Shown here piece by piece: positions 33,129 through 42,113 of a stretch of 64,000 nt of DNA (its first letter is position 1; the number at the start of each line of letters is the position of its first letter). The position numbers and the translations under genes were made by a program. The notes below the pieces were generated by a model. It worked only from the letters and a program-made list of their open reading frames with translations. It made no database searches and had not been told where the DNA came from. This DNA is from a virus: positions 62,001-126,000 of the IMG/VR virus record IMGVR_UViG_3300025012_000028. One strand, written 5' to 3'.

Positions 33129-34221
33129 TAATTACCTCCGCAATCAAACTTGTCGAGGTATAAACCATCAATTTAAAATTGAATCCTAAATCCCTCACCC
33201 TTTTAAATTTAGCTTTATTTTTTTCAATATCACAGGAATAAGTATAATTGGATTTCACTTCTATTATTAAATTTTCCGATGGTATGTAAATGTCGGGGTA
33301 ATATCTATGATGTTTTTGATCTAATATATACCAAAAAGAGGGCATATCCTTTCTTGATGTAATTATATCTTCTTCATTATATTTCAATAATAATTCATCT
33401 AAAGCTTTATTTTCATACCCTTGTATTTTGATAATTGTACCTGACGGAAGTACATATTCTTTCCATCGGTGTGATTGTGTTTTTGCATGAATTTCGGGAA
33501 TTTGCATGGTATATTCGACACCATATAATTTCATCATAGTATGTCTATTGATACACCCCTGTGGTTTTGTTTTTTGTAAATTGCTTATATATGATCTATA
33601 TTCTGTGGTCTTGAAAAAACAATCGACACCATAACGATCCATACATGTTTTTCTTTTTCGATCTACCATTCCTTCTATTTGAGAATTAAAAAAAACACCA
33701 TGATTTTTAAATGTAGTTAGTTGACACTTTTTAATATTATTAACAGAACCATATTTTTTAAGTTTTTTATCTGAACTTTCTTTTATAAAAACATCATTCT
33801 GTAAGTTCCATTTTCCACCATGATTTTTTAAATTAGAGTCTTCCTTTTTATTCTTGACTATCATATTATTTGCCGAACATCCATAAGAACAATAAGTCGA
33901 ATACCCGTTCTTATAATCAAAAAAGTGTTTTTTATTATGTTGATTACACGTTGGACAAATTGGATAATCATAAATATCGTTCATAAACCAAAACATTTTT
34001 TCATTGAAAGTAGATGAATCGGGTAATTTTTCTCTACCTATCAACATCATTTGATAAAATTTATCGGGCAAGGTTCTTGAAATATTGCTATTTATTCTTC
34101 CATCATCATTTATCATATAGGTTCTAAATAGAGACCTAAGATCATTTTGTGTTTCAATCAAAGACAATTTATCGACAAATTCTTTCCACTTTTTTCTTTT
34201 TTCTGTTCTTAATAAATCCAT
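33118..34221 (-). CDS. Homing endonuclease, Cys-cluster plus PD-(D/E)xK type
   Basis: 367 aa, inserted between gp13 and gp14, overlapping gp14 by 11 bases and starting one base from gp13's stop. An N-terminal Cys cluster (ICPTCNQHNKKHFFDYKNGY then CSYGCS) could bind zinc. Repeated 'KNHG.....N', 'KYGSVNNIKK' and 'RYGVDCFFKT' units are the Phe/Gly-rich DNA-contact repeats seen in phage homing endonucleases. The C-terminus HHRYYPDIYIPSENLIIEVKS has the D...E-x-K nuclease signature. It is a selfish mobile gene, not needed for the neck. Confidence 0.75.
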   Translation of the reverse strand: MDLLRTEKRKKWKEFVDKLSLIETQNDLRSLFRTYMINDDGRINSNISRTLPDKFYQMMLIGREKLPDSSTFNEKMFWFMNDIYDYPICPTCNQHNKKHFFDYKNGYSTYCSYGCSANNMIVKNKKEDSNLKNHGGKWNLQNDVFIKESSDKKLKKYGSVNNIKKCQLTTFKNHGVFFNSQIEGMVDRKRKTCMDRYGVDCFFKTTEYRSYISNLQKTKPQGCINRHTMMKLYGVEYTMQIPEIHAKTQSHRWKEYVLPSGTIIKIQGYENKALDELLLKYNEEDIITSRKDMPSFWYILDQKHHRYYPDIYIPSENLIIEVKSNYTYSCDIEKNKAKFKRVRDLGFNFKLMVYTSTSLIAEVINES

Positions 34222-34222
34222 C

Positions 34223-35026
34223 TCAACCCACCAAGAATGATACAGGAATTTCCATCGTTTCTCTTAATTCTGTTTCTAGTTTTTCCATACTTTCTTTAGC
34301 TTCAGCCAGAATAGTAGGAACATCCAAAACAACCCCACCGGGAAGTGTGCTACCAGCATATTTCATTAAATTTGTCGCCCATTGATATTTTGCTTTAGCT
34401 ACCGAATAACCTCTTACCCAACCTTCTGAGTAAATATTCGATGATTCGTTTCCCGATTCATCGTAGGTGGGAACGTTCCTCAGATAAGTGTGAACCAACG
34501 CTGTGCTGCTTATTGTCGGTGGTTCGAAAAGTGTTAATGTTCTGGAAATTGAATTGAACTCATAAGAAACCTTTTTACCAAATATAACATCGATGGTACT
34601 TAACATATTATTGACCAATTCATATGTGAGCAAATCAATTTTTCCACCACGATACAAGTCACTGGCGACAAATTGGTTCATGGAAAACATATTGGAAGGT
34701 ACACCACCAATAATCCCCCCATCGACACCCATCATATGAACACCCAAGATTGCAAATGTCTCATAAGGTAATTTATAACTTTGTGTTCCCGCAACAATTT
34801 CTAATGGAACATACCGCTCAACCATACCATCATAAGCATATCTCATGAATAATTCTAAAGCATCATCGATAGCATCATTCAGGTTATCATCCGTCAATTC
34901 CAGATTGACGGCTTCTCCACCCAATTTCCTCCAAATGTATCGCTTCAAATCTGCCTTGGTTTTAATATATGGGGAATAACCAGACAACGACGGTGGAATT
35001 ATAATTGGCGAACCTGTAACTGGCAT
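34223..35026 (-). CDS. 13: Head closure/neck protein, T4 gp13-like
   Basis: 267 aa (T4 gp13 is 309). The N-terminal block KTKADLKRYIWRKLGGEAVN, then ELTDDNLNDAIDDALELFMR, is the usual gp13 opening with an Asp-rich helix. It is followed by the beta-strand PLEIVAGTQSYKLPYETFAI. A C-terminal helix (KAKYQWATNLMKYAG) and TELRETMEIPVSFLVG close the protein. It binds the portal and gp14. Order gp13-(endonuclease)-gp14-gp15-gp16 agrees with T4. Confidence 0.82.
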   Translation of the reverse strand: MPVTGSPIIIPPSLSGYSPYIKTKADLKRYIWRKLGGEAVNLELTDDNLNDAIDDALELFMRYAYDGMVERYVPLEIVAGTQSYKLPYETFAILGVHMMGVDGGIIGGVPSNMFSMNQFVASDLYRGGKIDLLTYELVNNMLSTIDVIFGKKVSYEFNSISRTLTLFEPPTISSTALVHTYLRNVPTYDESGNESSNIYSEGWVRGYSVAKAKYQWATNLMKYAGSTLPGGVVLDVPTILAEAKESMEKLETELRETMEIPVSFLVG

Positions 35027-35027
35027 G

Positions 35028-35342
35028 TTAGATTCCTTTATTTTCGTTGATGATTTTATTTACTTCTGCCAGTTCTTCATTCAATTTGGCGGTCTTATCT
35101 TTTAAATTGGTATAATGGTTTATGATCGTTATGGCGTCAGATTTGTAGCTAGATGAATCTTTAGAAACAACACCAGCAACACCGGCAGATATCAGACCAA
35201 TAGTAATAGCAATGGATTCTTGATTGATTGGAGTTGTTCCGGTATACATTCCATAACCCATTAGAGCAGCAGCACCCAAGGCACCAATGCCACTAGTCGT
35301 TGATTTGGGATCTCTAAAAAAATTCTTTAAATCTATTTTCAT
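35028..35342 (-). CDS. Small membrane protein, possible holin
   Basis: 104 aa. It starts MKIDLKNFFRDPKSTTSGIG, then has two hydrophobic segments (IGALGAAALMGYGMY, residues about 19-33; ITIGLISAGVAGVVS, about 46-60) and a C-terminal coiled coil (KDKTAKLNEELAEVNKI). The arrangement of two membrane spans and a charged tail fits class II holins and similar small phage membrane proteins. It lies next to a lipase and a lysozyme-like gene, which supports a lysis role. Confidence 0.5.
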   Translation of the reverse strand: MKIDLKNFFRDPKSTTSGIGALGAAALMGYGMYTGTTPINQESIAITIGLISAGVAGVVSKDSSSYKSDAITIINHYTNLKDKTAKLNEELAEVNKIINENKGI

Positions 35343-35353
35343 AAATCTCTCCT

Positions 35354-35971
35354 TTAAATTTCATAAATTCTTTTTTTATAAACCGCAATTCCGTGATCTT
35401 TACTATTTACAATTTCTCCATCATGATCACACAAAACTCTATCATCAGATTTGTGGATAAATAAAATTTTAAGTAACATAGGAACAGGATCGTCATCACA
35501 TACAATGCGAGTGTGATTTACATTGGGTGAAGAACCGAATCTAAAATGGACTTTGGGACATCCAAATGTTATTGTGGGCACTTTAAAATATTCCGCAAAC
35601 AAAAGAGCTAATGCACCACCCAACGAATGACCAGTGATGTATAATGGTATATGTTCCTGTCCCTTAATCAAATCGACAACATCAGCAAATAAATCTTCTT
35701 CTGCCTCACCGAAACCTTTATGAATCAAATAACCACATTTAGATTTAGAAGGAAAAATGTTAATATCCGTTAAAACATTTTGAAAATTGGCCGTGCCTCT
35801 GAATACCAAAAAGTTTTTATTGTCCTTTTTAATTAAACCAAACCTTTTATGATGTTTATTAATAAAATTTGGATTTGTATCATCATAACTTAATTCACAC
35901 AATTCGACACATATTTTCCATAGATTATGTTCTTCATCAGACAATACCCACGGTTGACAATTATCGCTCAT
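35354..35971 (-). CDS. Lipase, class 3 alpha/beta hydrolase
   Basis: 205 aa. The nucleophile elbow GHSLGGALALLFAEYF is near residue 115. The catalytic Asp fits DDDPVPMLL and the His fits SKDHGIAVYK, giving the Ser-Asp-His triad of fungal-type (class 3) lipases. FLVFRGTANFQNVLTD holds the usual RGT oxyanion region. It likely cleaves lipid esters and may weaken host membranes in lysis or act in the virion. No signal peptide. A lipase in a phage structural/lysis cluster is uncommon. Confidence 0.82.
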   Translation of the reverse strand: MSDNCQPWVLSDEEHNLWKICVELCELSYDDTNPNFINKHHKRFGLIKKDNKNFLVFRGTANFQNVLTDINIFPSKSKCGYLIHKGFGEAEEDLFADVVDLIKGQEHIPLYITGHSLGGALALLFAEYFKVPTITFGCPKVHFRFGSSPNVNHTRIVCDDDPVPMLLKILFIHKSDDRVLCDHDGEIVNSKDHGIAVYKKRIYEI

Positions 35972-36553
35972 TCAATCCACCTTCTTCGACATTACCGCAA
36001 CCAGATTATTATATCTACGTTTGCAATCGGACGGATGTTCTTTGCCATATTTCGTTTGTGTCAATTTGAAATTGAGAACATCCTTTGCTGTTATGGGCCT
36101 ATTTAATTTTTTATAGTATGCAGCAGAACCTTCGCCCTGACTACCATATTGATTGACATAATCTGCTTCAGCCAAGAGTGCAGCATCGTCGGCCACTTTA
36201 ATTCCATATTTGGCATTAAAATTTTTGGCTTTATCTACACAATATGCCAATTGTTTTTCATCGTAGATTGCAATGATGTCTGCTTTTGCTGCTAATCTAG
36301 GACTGAATTGTTTGACGTCTTCAATAGTTTGATTTACAATTCCTTTTATTTCAGTAGGAGTGAATCCACAATCAGAAAGACAACGTAATGCCGCATCATT
36401 ATTTTTCGTATCAAACTGACATACACCAAAAGACCAACCAGATTTTCCCGATCTAATACCATCTGGATCACTGAACCTATAAATGAATTTTGTGTTACTG
36501 TCTAGTTCGTTTGCAAAAATGATTTTTCTGAATAAAGAATAAATTGTTTCCAT
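35972..36553 (-). CDS. Lysozyme-like muralytic protein (putative endolysin)
   Basis: The start is ATG 36553 (METIYSLFRKIIF); the longer frame upstream runs into the next gene. In 193 aa the N-terminal region holds FRFSDPD-type YRFSDPDGIRSGKSGWSFGV followed by CQFDTKNND, like the 'GxSGWSFGxxQxDxxNN' signature of glycan-cleaving, lysozyme-fold phage endolysins. A helical domain with GFTPTEIKGIVNQTIED follows. It lies between a lipase and a structural gene. The assignment rests on this motif alone. Confidence 0.6.
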   Translation of the reverse strand: METIYSLFRKIIFANELDSNTKFIYRFSDPDGIRSGKSGWSFGVCQFDTKNNDAALRCLSDCGFTPTEIKGIVNQTIEDVKQFSPRLAAKADIIAIYDEKQLAYCVDKAKNFNAKYGIKVADDAALLAEADYVNQYGSQGEGSAAYYKKLNRPITAKDVLNFKLTQTKYGKEHPSDCKRRYNNLVAVMSKKVD

Positions 36554-36566
36554 TGTTTGTACCTCT

Positions 36567-37610
36567 TTAAGTTGTAATTTCTTTTGATGAAATTGTATAT
36601 TCACCTTGTTTGTAAAATTCAACAACATATATCATTCCACTATCAAGATAAATCGGTGAACTCCATCTACCATCTGATCTAGTAGATGATGAACCTTTTA
36701 TGAAAGTTTTAGATTTTTTATTTAACACATAATCTTCTTTTAAATAGACCACAATAGAAGCATTATCAATTCCACTTCCAGTTTCATCAACATACCGCAA
36801 ATTATCTTGAGTTGGAAAATCGTGGCTTATAGGTACACTTCCATCTACAAAGACACCCAAGTTTTCTAAAATGGTGGTGGTTGTTTGATTTAATTGTTGT
36901 GTTGTTGCCAACGGTGTTAAATCTAAATTTATTGTTGCGTTTGCGTCAACTTTATTGTCGGTAAAATTTAATAGATTAGTTTTGTTTTTAATTGTGGCAA
37001 TTGAAGTATTGTCCGGTGCGACATAATCATTTGTGGATAATTTAGTATTGATGATGGCCAGTAAAGCATTTAAACCAAAAGATGTACTTCTAATATCATT
37101 TTTTATAGATATGATATCTGCATTGTTTGGTGCATCGTATGATGCACTTGATAATCTAGTATTGATTGCTGTTAGTAGTGAATCAAGACCATACGATGCA
37201 TCTTGGAGAGTCGATAATATTACACTTATGTTATTGTTATCTGGTGCGTTAACCATATTGGTTGCTATACCAGAAAAGTTAGATTTATCTGTCAATGATC
37301 TAGAAGTATACAACCACATTTCTTCTGGAATATTGTTGAGAGTAGATTGTCTAGCAATATTACCATCAGACAAAGTTATCGTTCCAGTGGTGTAAATGTT
37401 CACATCTGTTGTTAAATGAATGCGAAACAAAGTATCTTCTGTCACGTTTGGATTATCAATCAAATAACACCCATTACCCAATTCCTGTAAAGTAGACCCA
37501 CTGGTCGATACAACAGACCCATCGGAGAATTTGTTAGAGTAATCCCACTCAAAATCATCAATAATTTTACCAATAATTGAAGGTGCAAACTCTATTAAAC
37601 ATTTAGCCAT
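36567..37610 (-). CDS. Virion fibre-like structural protein, 347 aa
   Basis: It is rich in Asn, Thr and Ser with few charges. A unit of about 34 residues recurs two to three times between residues 125 and 225 (YGLDSLLTAINTRLSSASYD, FGLNALLAIINTKLSTNDYV, each followed by APN/DN), probably a trimeric coiled-coil or beta-helix stalk. The C-terminus has an Ig-like segment (SIVVYLKEDYVLNK) that might face the host. Late box upstream. No named family. Confidence 0.55.
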   Translation of the reverse strand: MAKCLIEFAPSIIGKIIDDFEWDYSNKFSDGSVVSTSGSTLQELGNGCYLIDNPNVTEDTLFRIHLTTDVNIYTTGTITLSDGNIARQSTLNNIPEEMWLYTSRSLTDKSNFSGIATNMVNAPDNNNISVILSTLQDASYGLDSLLTAINTRLSSASYDAPNNADIISIKNDIRSTSFGLNALLAIINTKLSTNDYVAPDNTSIATIKNKTNLLNFTDNKVDANATINLDLTPLATTQQLNQTTTTILENLGVFVDGSVPISHDFPTQDNLRYVDETGSGIDNASIVVYLKEDYVLNKKSKTFIKGSSSTRSDGRWSSPIYLDSGMIYVVEFYKQGEYTISSKEITT

Positions 37611-37645
37611 TTTAAAACCCCAAGGACGAATTGATTAATTTGTTT

Positions 37646-37653
37646 TATTTATA
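37646..37653 (-). promoter_or_regulatory. Late promoter box
   Basis: TATAAATA on the minus strand, 36 nt upstream of the gene starting at 37610, just after the terminator of the upstream gene. Confidence 0.68.
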
Positions 37654-37661
37654 ATAATTTA

Positions 37662-37696
37662 CCCCACACCCCTCCAAAATTCAGAGGGGCGTGGGG
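37662..37696 (-). terminator. GC-rich hairpin after 37704 gene
   Basis: 13-bp stem CCCCACACCCCTC / GAGGGGCGTGGGG with one mismatch and a 9-nt loop. It precedes AT-rich sequence on the minus strand. Confidence 0.7.
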
Positions 37697-37703
37697 GTAG
37701 GGG

Positions 37704-38201
37704 TTATGCCGCTGCACCCGCCGTGAACTTGATCGGGTTAACGAGAGTGGGGATGGTGAAGTTGCCAACTCCGGTCCCTGCCGGGGATTTCATCACGTCG
37801 AACTTGCCGAGGCCGAGGACCGGGGAAGTGGAGAGGGTGCCAGTAGCCCGCACGATGGCGTAGGCGTCGGCATTCCATTCTTGGTTGTCCAGGGAGATGG
37901 GGGCGAAGTCAACAGCCTTGCCTCTGGTGATAGCGGCGATGTTTGCACCGGTAAGAGTAATGCCAGTTCCCTTGGTGTACCCGCCAGCGGTAGCGATTTC
38001 GCAAGCGGTCAGATCGTCCCAGAAGTCCGTACCGGCGGCGGTGAGGGTTGCGGCCCCCAGGGAAAGGTTGAGCAGGACCAGCTTGTAGCGCCCTGCTGCG
38101 GCGATGCCTGCGGCGGCGAACTGCCCCTCCACAAATTCATCCACACACTTGTCGGTCATGATTGCTTGTCCTGCTGCGAGTTCTGCGATGGTAGATGCCA
38201 T
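37704..38201 (-). CDS. GC-rich acquired virion-like protein, 165 aa
   Basis: ATG 38201 after AAAGGAGAATAACAAC. The protein is Ala/Gly/Thr-rich with beta character (YKLVLLNLSLGAATLTAAG) and ends IPTLVNPIKFTAGAAA. Its codons use G and C at third positions far more than any neighbour, marking recent transfer from a GC-rich genome. The position among fibre genes suggests a head or tail decoration protein. No recognised family. Confidence 0.55.
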   Translation of the reverse strand: MASTIAELAAGQAIMTDKCVDEFVEGQFAAAGIAAAGRYKLVLLNLSLGAATLTAAGTDFWDDLTACEIATAGGYTKGTGITLTGANIAAITRGKAVDFAPISLDNQEWNADAYAIVRATGTLSTSPVLGLGKFDVMKSPAGTGVGNFTIPTLVNPIKFTAGAAA

Positions 38202-38205
38202 GTTG

Positions 38206-39723
38206 TTATTCTCCTTTTACTTTTAGCCCTGTTTGAGAGCCTTTGATATACATTTTGTAAGTTAATCCGTTCGGGCCTTTGATGGCCGCAAACGGTGCGA
38301 TTGTATTTGTTGCTACGGAAGTAATGGGAGATAAGCCCCCTTCTGCTGAAGCTGTACCTAAGCTTGCTGTGGTGTAACCGCCATGATGAGCAGTTAAGGA
38401 GGTATTTATTCCCTCAGCTAAAGCCTCCCCCAGTGTGGCTGTCACGTAGCAGGCGAAACCAGCAACCAAGGGGCTTGCTCTACCCTCCGCGTTAGAACTG
38501 TAGACTTCAGCGGTGATAAACCGTGAATAGTCGGCAGTTATAGGCGTGCATTGACCTTGTGCCTTGCTTTCAGATAGTGAAGCGGTAGCGTATCGTGTGT
38601 GTTCAGCAGCTATTGGAGTCAATTGTCCATTAGCTTGAACAGAAGATAATGACGCAGATGTGTATCTAGTAAACGTCGCCCCTAAAGAAGTTACTGAGCC
38701 TACCGCAGTAATTGGAGATAACGTAGCTGGAGCGACAAATAGTGGGGATATAGCAGAGGCAATAGCTGCGTGTTCTGCTGCCAAGGGGTGTAAGTGTCCG
38801 TTAATTAGTGAATCCCAACTGGTGGCGTCTATCCATACAAGGCCATTGGACTGAGCTAGCGATTGGATATTTGCCGCTTGTGTTAAGAACATCGGAATAG
38901 GCATGGGTCCAATGCAATATATCATTGCGTTCGGCCACTTAGCCTTGATTGTGTTTATAAATGTCTGGTAGGTGGAGGCAAAAAGAGACGTGCTTGCGTC
39001 GTAGTCGTTTACTCCAACCTCAATGACAACCCAATCAAACACAGGATCATCGTCGGCAACTACGCCCGACATCTTGTATCCGAAGTTATTGGGAAGGATA
39101 GGCATTAATCGGGGTCCGCCAACCCCTTGATTGTGAGGATACCACTGCGTCATGCCCATGCCACCGAACGCCCAGGTGTGGTATTCCATATTATGATTAC
39201 GGCTAACTTGCCAACCGTATGTTTCGCGAGAACCTTTCTTGAGATTGCTTAAATCACCTGCGGCAATCGATTGCTCGCCCTCTATAATAGAATCCCCGAT
39301 CCACAACGCTTTGCCACTCCACTGCCTGTTCCACTGTAGCAAAAGGCCGCCATCATCAACCAAGATTCCCTTTAACTGTGCTCCGAGATGAGCGGACCAT
39401 GCATTGTAATAATATGGAATATTAAATACGATTTCAATGGTATGCTCATTTGCGGATAGACCACTTACGAGGACGACCGGAGTTTCTGTGATTTCACCGG
39501 TCCTGACAAAACTCCCACCATCTACTGAGTATTCAAAGATCATACTCCCACCACCGTTGGTATCTTCAATAGGGTTAAAAGACAACCCTACGGTGGAGGT
39601 ATTCGAAACCTTGAAGTATATACTGTTTCCACTAGAAAAACAGATATGTACCAACTCTGAATTGAGTAGTTCAGTATGCCAGCGACCTGTAAATTTAACT
39701 GTCGATAAATCAGTGTTAATCAT
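38206..39723 (-). CDS. SGNH/GDSL hydrolase tail protein with 24-aa repeats
   Basis: 505 aa in three parts. Residues 1-130 form a jelly-roll domain (IYFKVSNTSTVGLSF, YSVDGGSFVRTGE), as in CE2-type esterases. Residues 140-345 are an SGNH hydrolase: WIGDSIIEGE (Ser), the block III GVND in VVIEVGVNDYD, and a C-terminal DxxH-like region near INGHLHPLAAEH. It likely deacetylates surface glycans as a receptor-binding or depolymerising activity. Residues 355-490 hold about six 24-residue repeats shared with the next gene. Composition is GC-richer than the head genes. Confidence 0.78.
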   Translation of the reverse strand: MINTDLSTVKFTGRWHTELLNSELVHICFSSGNSIYFKVSNTSTVGLSFNPIEDTNGGGSMIFEYSVDGGSFVRTGEITETPVVLVSGLSANEHTIEIVFNIPYYYNAWSAHLGAQLKGILVDDGGLLLQWNRQWSGKALWIGDSIIEGEQSIAAGDLSNLKKGSRETYGWQVSRNHNMEYHTWAFGGMGMTQWYPHNQGVGGPRLMPILPNNFGYKMSGVVADDDPVFDWVVIEVGVNDYDASTSLFASTYQTFINTIKAKWPNAMIYCIGPMPIPMFLTQAANIQSLAQSNGLVWIDATSWDSLINGHLHPLAAEHAAIASAISPLFVAPATLSPITAVGSVTSLGATFTRYTSASLSSVQANGQLTPIAAEHTRYATASLSESKAQGQCTPITADYSRFITAEVYSSNAEGRASPLVAGFACYVTATLGEALAEGINTSLTAHHGGYTTASLGTASAEGGLSPITSVATNTIAPFAAIKGPNGLTYKMYIKGSQTGLKVKGE

Positions 39724-39745
39724 ATTATGTACACCCCATTGAGCA

Positions 39746-41611
39746 CTACCTGAATCCTAACCATGTTAACTGGCTGTGTCCTCCAGTGTAGACTCGAACA
39801 TCCTCTTCAAGCTCCTCGTCGTACTCCAGTACACTCGGACGTTCCCCGAAGTAGATTTCGATATTGTTGAACGTCTGAGTTATTGGAGAAACCCAGGAGT
39901 AAACGCTGTTATCATAAAGATCGGTTAGGCTAACGTATAATTTTCCATCAGATTTAAATTCAAAAACTCCGGTATAGAGCCCATTTGACCTCAGGGAAGC
40001 CCCGCCTAGCGTGGGGACAAGGTTAGAGAAGAAGGCGCCCGGTCCGTAGAACATCTGAGCGCCATTGTTTGCTTTGTTTATTGCTAATCCTATTCTCTGT
40101 AGGTAGGAACTAGCCGCCGACCCAGCCGTGTTCGTATTCATTCCTATGAAAATCTCGCTAGACGTATCAGAACCAAGGGTAATTTCGAACTCAAGTCTTC
40201 GAGTGACTAACGCAGGATCTATCGCTGAAATGCCCTTCCACACAAACCTATAACCATCCCCATATAAAGTATCTGCATACCAAGACCCGTCAGCTATAAG
40301 ATGGTCAGCACTTTTACCCCAGCTATTAGTTGTGAAATCATCACACGTTTCATAGATAATATACGTTAAGCTCTCATAGGAAGCCACAAGTGGTATGACG
40401 GAGCCGCTTGCATTAGCTGATCCGAGAGACGCCGTAATGTACTTGACGGTCGAAGCCGATAGTCCGTTTACGTTACCAACGGCAGACCCGCCTGAAACAG
40501 CCCCCGAGATATACCTTGCAACAACCGAGGATAGTACATCAGAAGTACCCAAACAAGTTCCGCCCGATATGGACGCTGTTGCGTGCTGGGCGAATGCAGC
40601 CGATATCGACTCCAAAGTACCCGAAGCTTCCACCGAACCCAAAGCCCCGGTCAGGTATCGAGCATACTCACCTACAACGGGTTGAACAAAGCCTGATCCT
40701 TCCGCCGACCCTAGCTCTGCTACCACATTAACCACACTGCTTCCCGTAGCTTCCGCAATTAAGGAGTCAACAGAACCTAGCGCCGAAATGGAGGTTATGT
40801 CCGCAACGGAATACTTGGCATACTCGGAAACTAACGGGGAAGCGGCCCCTTCTCCTATGACCTCGCCAACCCCTGCCGTGATGTACTTAGTGAATGAGGC
40901 CGTTATTGGGTCAGACGAACCGTGCGCCGAAATATTCCCTAGAGACGCCGTTACGTTGGTAACCCCTTCTTCAGAGTAAGATGCCAGCAATACTTCAGAG
41001 GAACCACTCCCCTCAGCCGAACCAAGAGAAGCTGTTACATATCGACTGAAAAGGGTGACTATTGGAGTGCAGGAGGCTTCGCCATCGACGCTTGCGATAT
41101 CGCCGGATGAGAACTTGATACTATTCGCAACAAGAGGCGTTACACTACTAGACGCTTCAAATGCGGTAAGGCTACCTTGAATATAGCGAGTGTAAGAAGC
41201 AGCAAGGGATGAAGAACTCCCCATCCCCTCAGCAGAAGAAAGACTGGCAATTACGTATCGCGCTATTGATGCCAGTAATACAGACGCCGAACCAGAAGCA
41301 GTAATAGATGAAATGGAAGCTGTGACACCTTCAACCGTACCGGAAGAGGTATCAATCCAAGCCCAATACCCTACACTACCCCCAGCAAGCCACGCTGCAT
41401 ATGAATCTTTCAGTTCAGGTTCTACAGATCCAATGTAAACCCCACCGTTGTTCCAAAAGTTAGCAGGAGTATTAGAAGGAATATCTACAAACTCAGGCCC
41501 ACTATTGTCTGTTTTCCATCCCAATATTTTATTTGGGACACCAGAAGAAATTAATGGCGCAATATCAATCAATTCCCCAAAAGATTTTGGTGTCCAAGGT
41601 TTACTAGGCAT
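39746..41611 (-). CDS. Repeat-stalk receptor-binding protein, 621 aa
   Basis: N-terminal virion-anchoring part (MPSKPWTPKSFGELIDIAPL, and GGVYIGSVEPELKDSYAAWL), then about 13 degenerate 24-residue repeats with consensus (V/I)TASLGSAxGSGxxxPLxASYxRY (residues about 95-410), then a C-terminal lectin-like beta-sandwich (ETCDDFTTNSWGKSADHL, FEITLGSDTSSEIFIGMNTN). It looks like a receptor-binding fibre with a repeat stalk and terminal carbohydrate-binding domain. The repeats also occur in the SGNH gene next door. TTTTAGGAG precedes the start. Confidence 0.6.
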   Translation of the reverse strand: MPSKPWTPKSFGELIDIAPLISSGVPNKILGWKTDNSGPEFVDIPSNTPANFWNNGGVYIGSVEPELKDSYAAWLAGGSVGYWAWIDTSSGTVEGVTASISSITASGSASVLLASIARYVIASLSSAEGMGSSSSLAASYTRYIQGSLTAFEASSSVTPLVANSIKFSSGDIASVDGEASCTPIVTLFSRYVTASLGSAEGSGSSEVLLASYSEEGVTNVTASLGNISAHGSSDPITASFTKYITAGVGEVIGEGAASPLVSEYAKYSVADITSISALGSVDSLIAEATGSSVVNVVAELGSAEGSGFVQPVVGEYARYLTGALGSVEASGTLESISAAFAQHATASISGGTCLGTSDVLSSVVARYISGAVSGGSAVGNVNGLSASTVKYITASLGSANASGSVIPLVASYESLTYIIYETCDDFTTNSWGKSADHLIADGSWYADTLYGDGYRFVWKGISAIDPALVTRRLEFEITLGSDTSSEIFIGMNTNTAGSAASSYLQRIGLAINKANNGAQMFYGPGAFFSNLVPTLGGASLRSNGLYTGVFEFKSDGKLYVSLTDLYDNSVYSWVSPITQTFNNIEIYFGERPSVLEYDEELEEDVRVYTGGHSQLTWLGFR

Positions 41612-41629
41612 TGATGCTCCTAAAACATA

Positions 41630-41662
41630 AGAAGTAATAGACCTTTACAATCTATTACTTCT
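41630..41662 (-). terminator. Terminator after 41682 gene
   Basis: Perfect 12-bp stem AGAAGTAATAGA / TCTATTACTTCT with a 9-nt loop, then TTATGTTTT on the minus strand. Confidence 0.75.
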
Positions 41663-41669
41663 ATTTATG
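41662..41669 (-). promoter_or_regulatory. Late-type box variant (CATAAATA)
   Basis: Minus-strand CATAAATA, 51 nt upstream of the fibre gene start at 41611, overlapping the terminator hairpin by one base. Confidence 0.4.
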
Positions 41670-41681
41670 ATCTATCTTTTA

Positions 41682-42101
41682 TTAATTTTTCTTCGGTCTT
41701 CCTCTACCACCCTTTTGTTTTTCGGGCGCTTCATCTCCTACAGGCAGAGATTCAGATTCGGTGGTAGGAGTCTCAACTTCAGATTCTTCATCTTGAACGG
41801 GTTCCAAAACCTTTTCATCTTGTGTCGGAACTTCTTCTTCCTCGATAGTTTCGACTTCTTCCTGAGAAGGAATTTCTTCTTGAATGGGGTTTTCAACTTC
41901 TTGGACAGGTGTATCAGGAACTTCTTCTGGATCAGCAATTTTCAAGAACAGTTTAGGAAACAGTTTGACTAATTCATCAATTACTGGAAGTTGTTCTTTG
42001 GTCAAGATCTGCCCACCCACGAATGAATAATTTCCTAATTTACACGAAAGTGAAACATCTGATCTGTTGGTACTGTTAGAATCCACAACGTACTTTGTCA
42101 T
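41682..42101 (-). CDS. Acidic late protein with C-terminal AT hook
   Basis: 139 aa. A small N-terminal domain (SLSCKLGNYSFVGGQILTKE) is followed by a ~70-residue Glu/Pro/Val-rich disordered linker and a single AT hook (KGGRGRPKK). Such a protein could tether DNA, perhaps during packaging, or act as a flexible virion linker. Comparable AT-hook tail at 14585. Function unknown. Confidence 0.6.
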   Translation of the reverse strand: MTKYVVDSNSTNRSDVSLSCKLGNYSFVGGQILTKEQLPVIDELVKLFPKLFLKIADPEEVPDTPVQEVENPIQEEIPSQEEVETIEEEEVPTQDEKVLEPVQDEESEVETPTTESESLPVGDEAPEKQKGGRGRPKKN

Positions 42102-42113
42102 TAGTTCTTTCTC

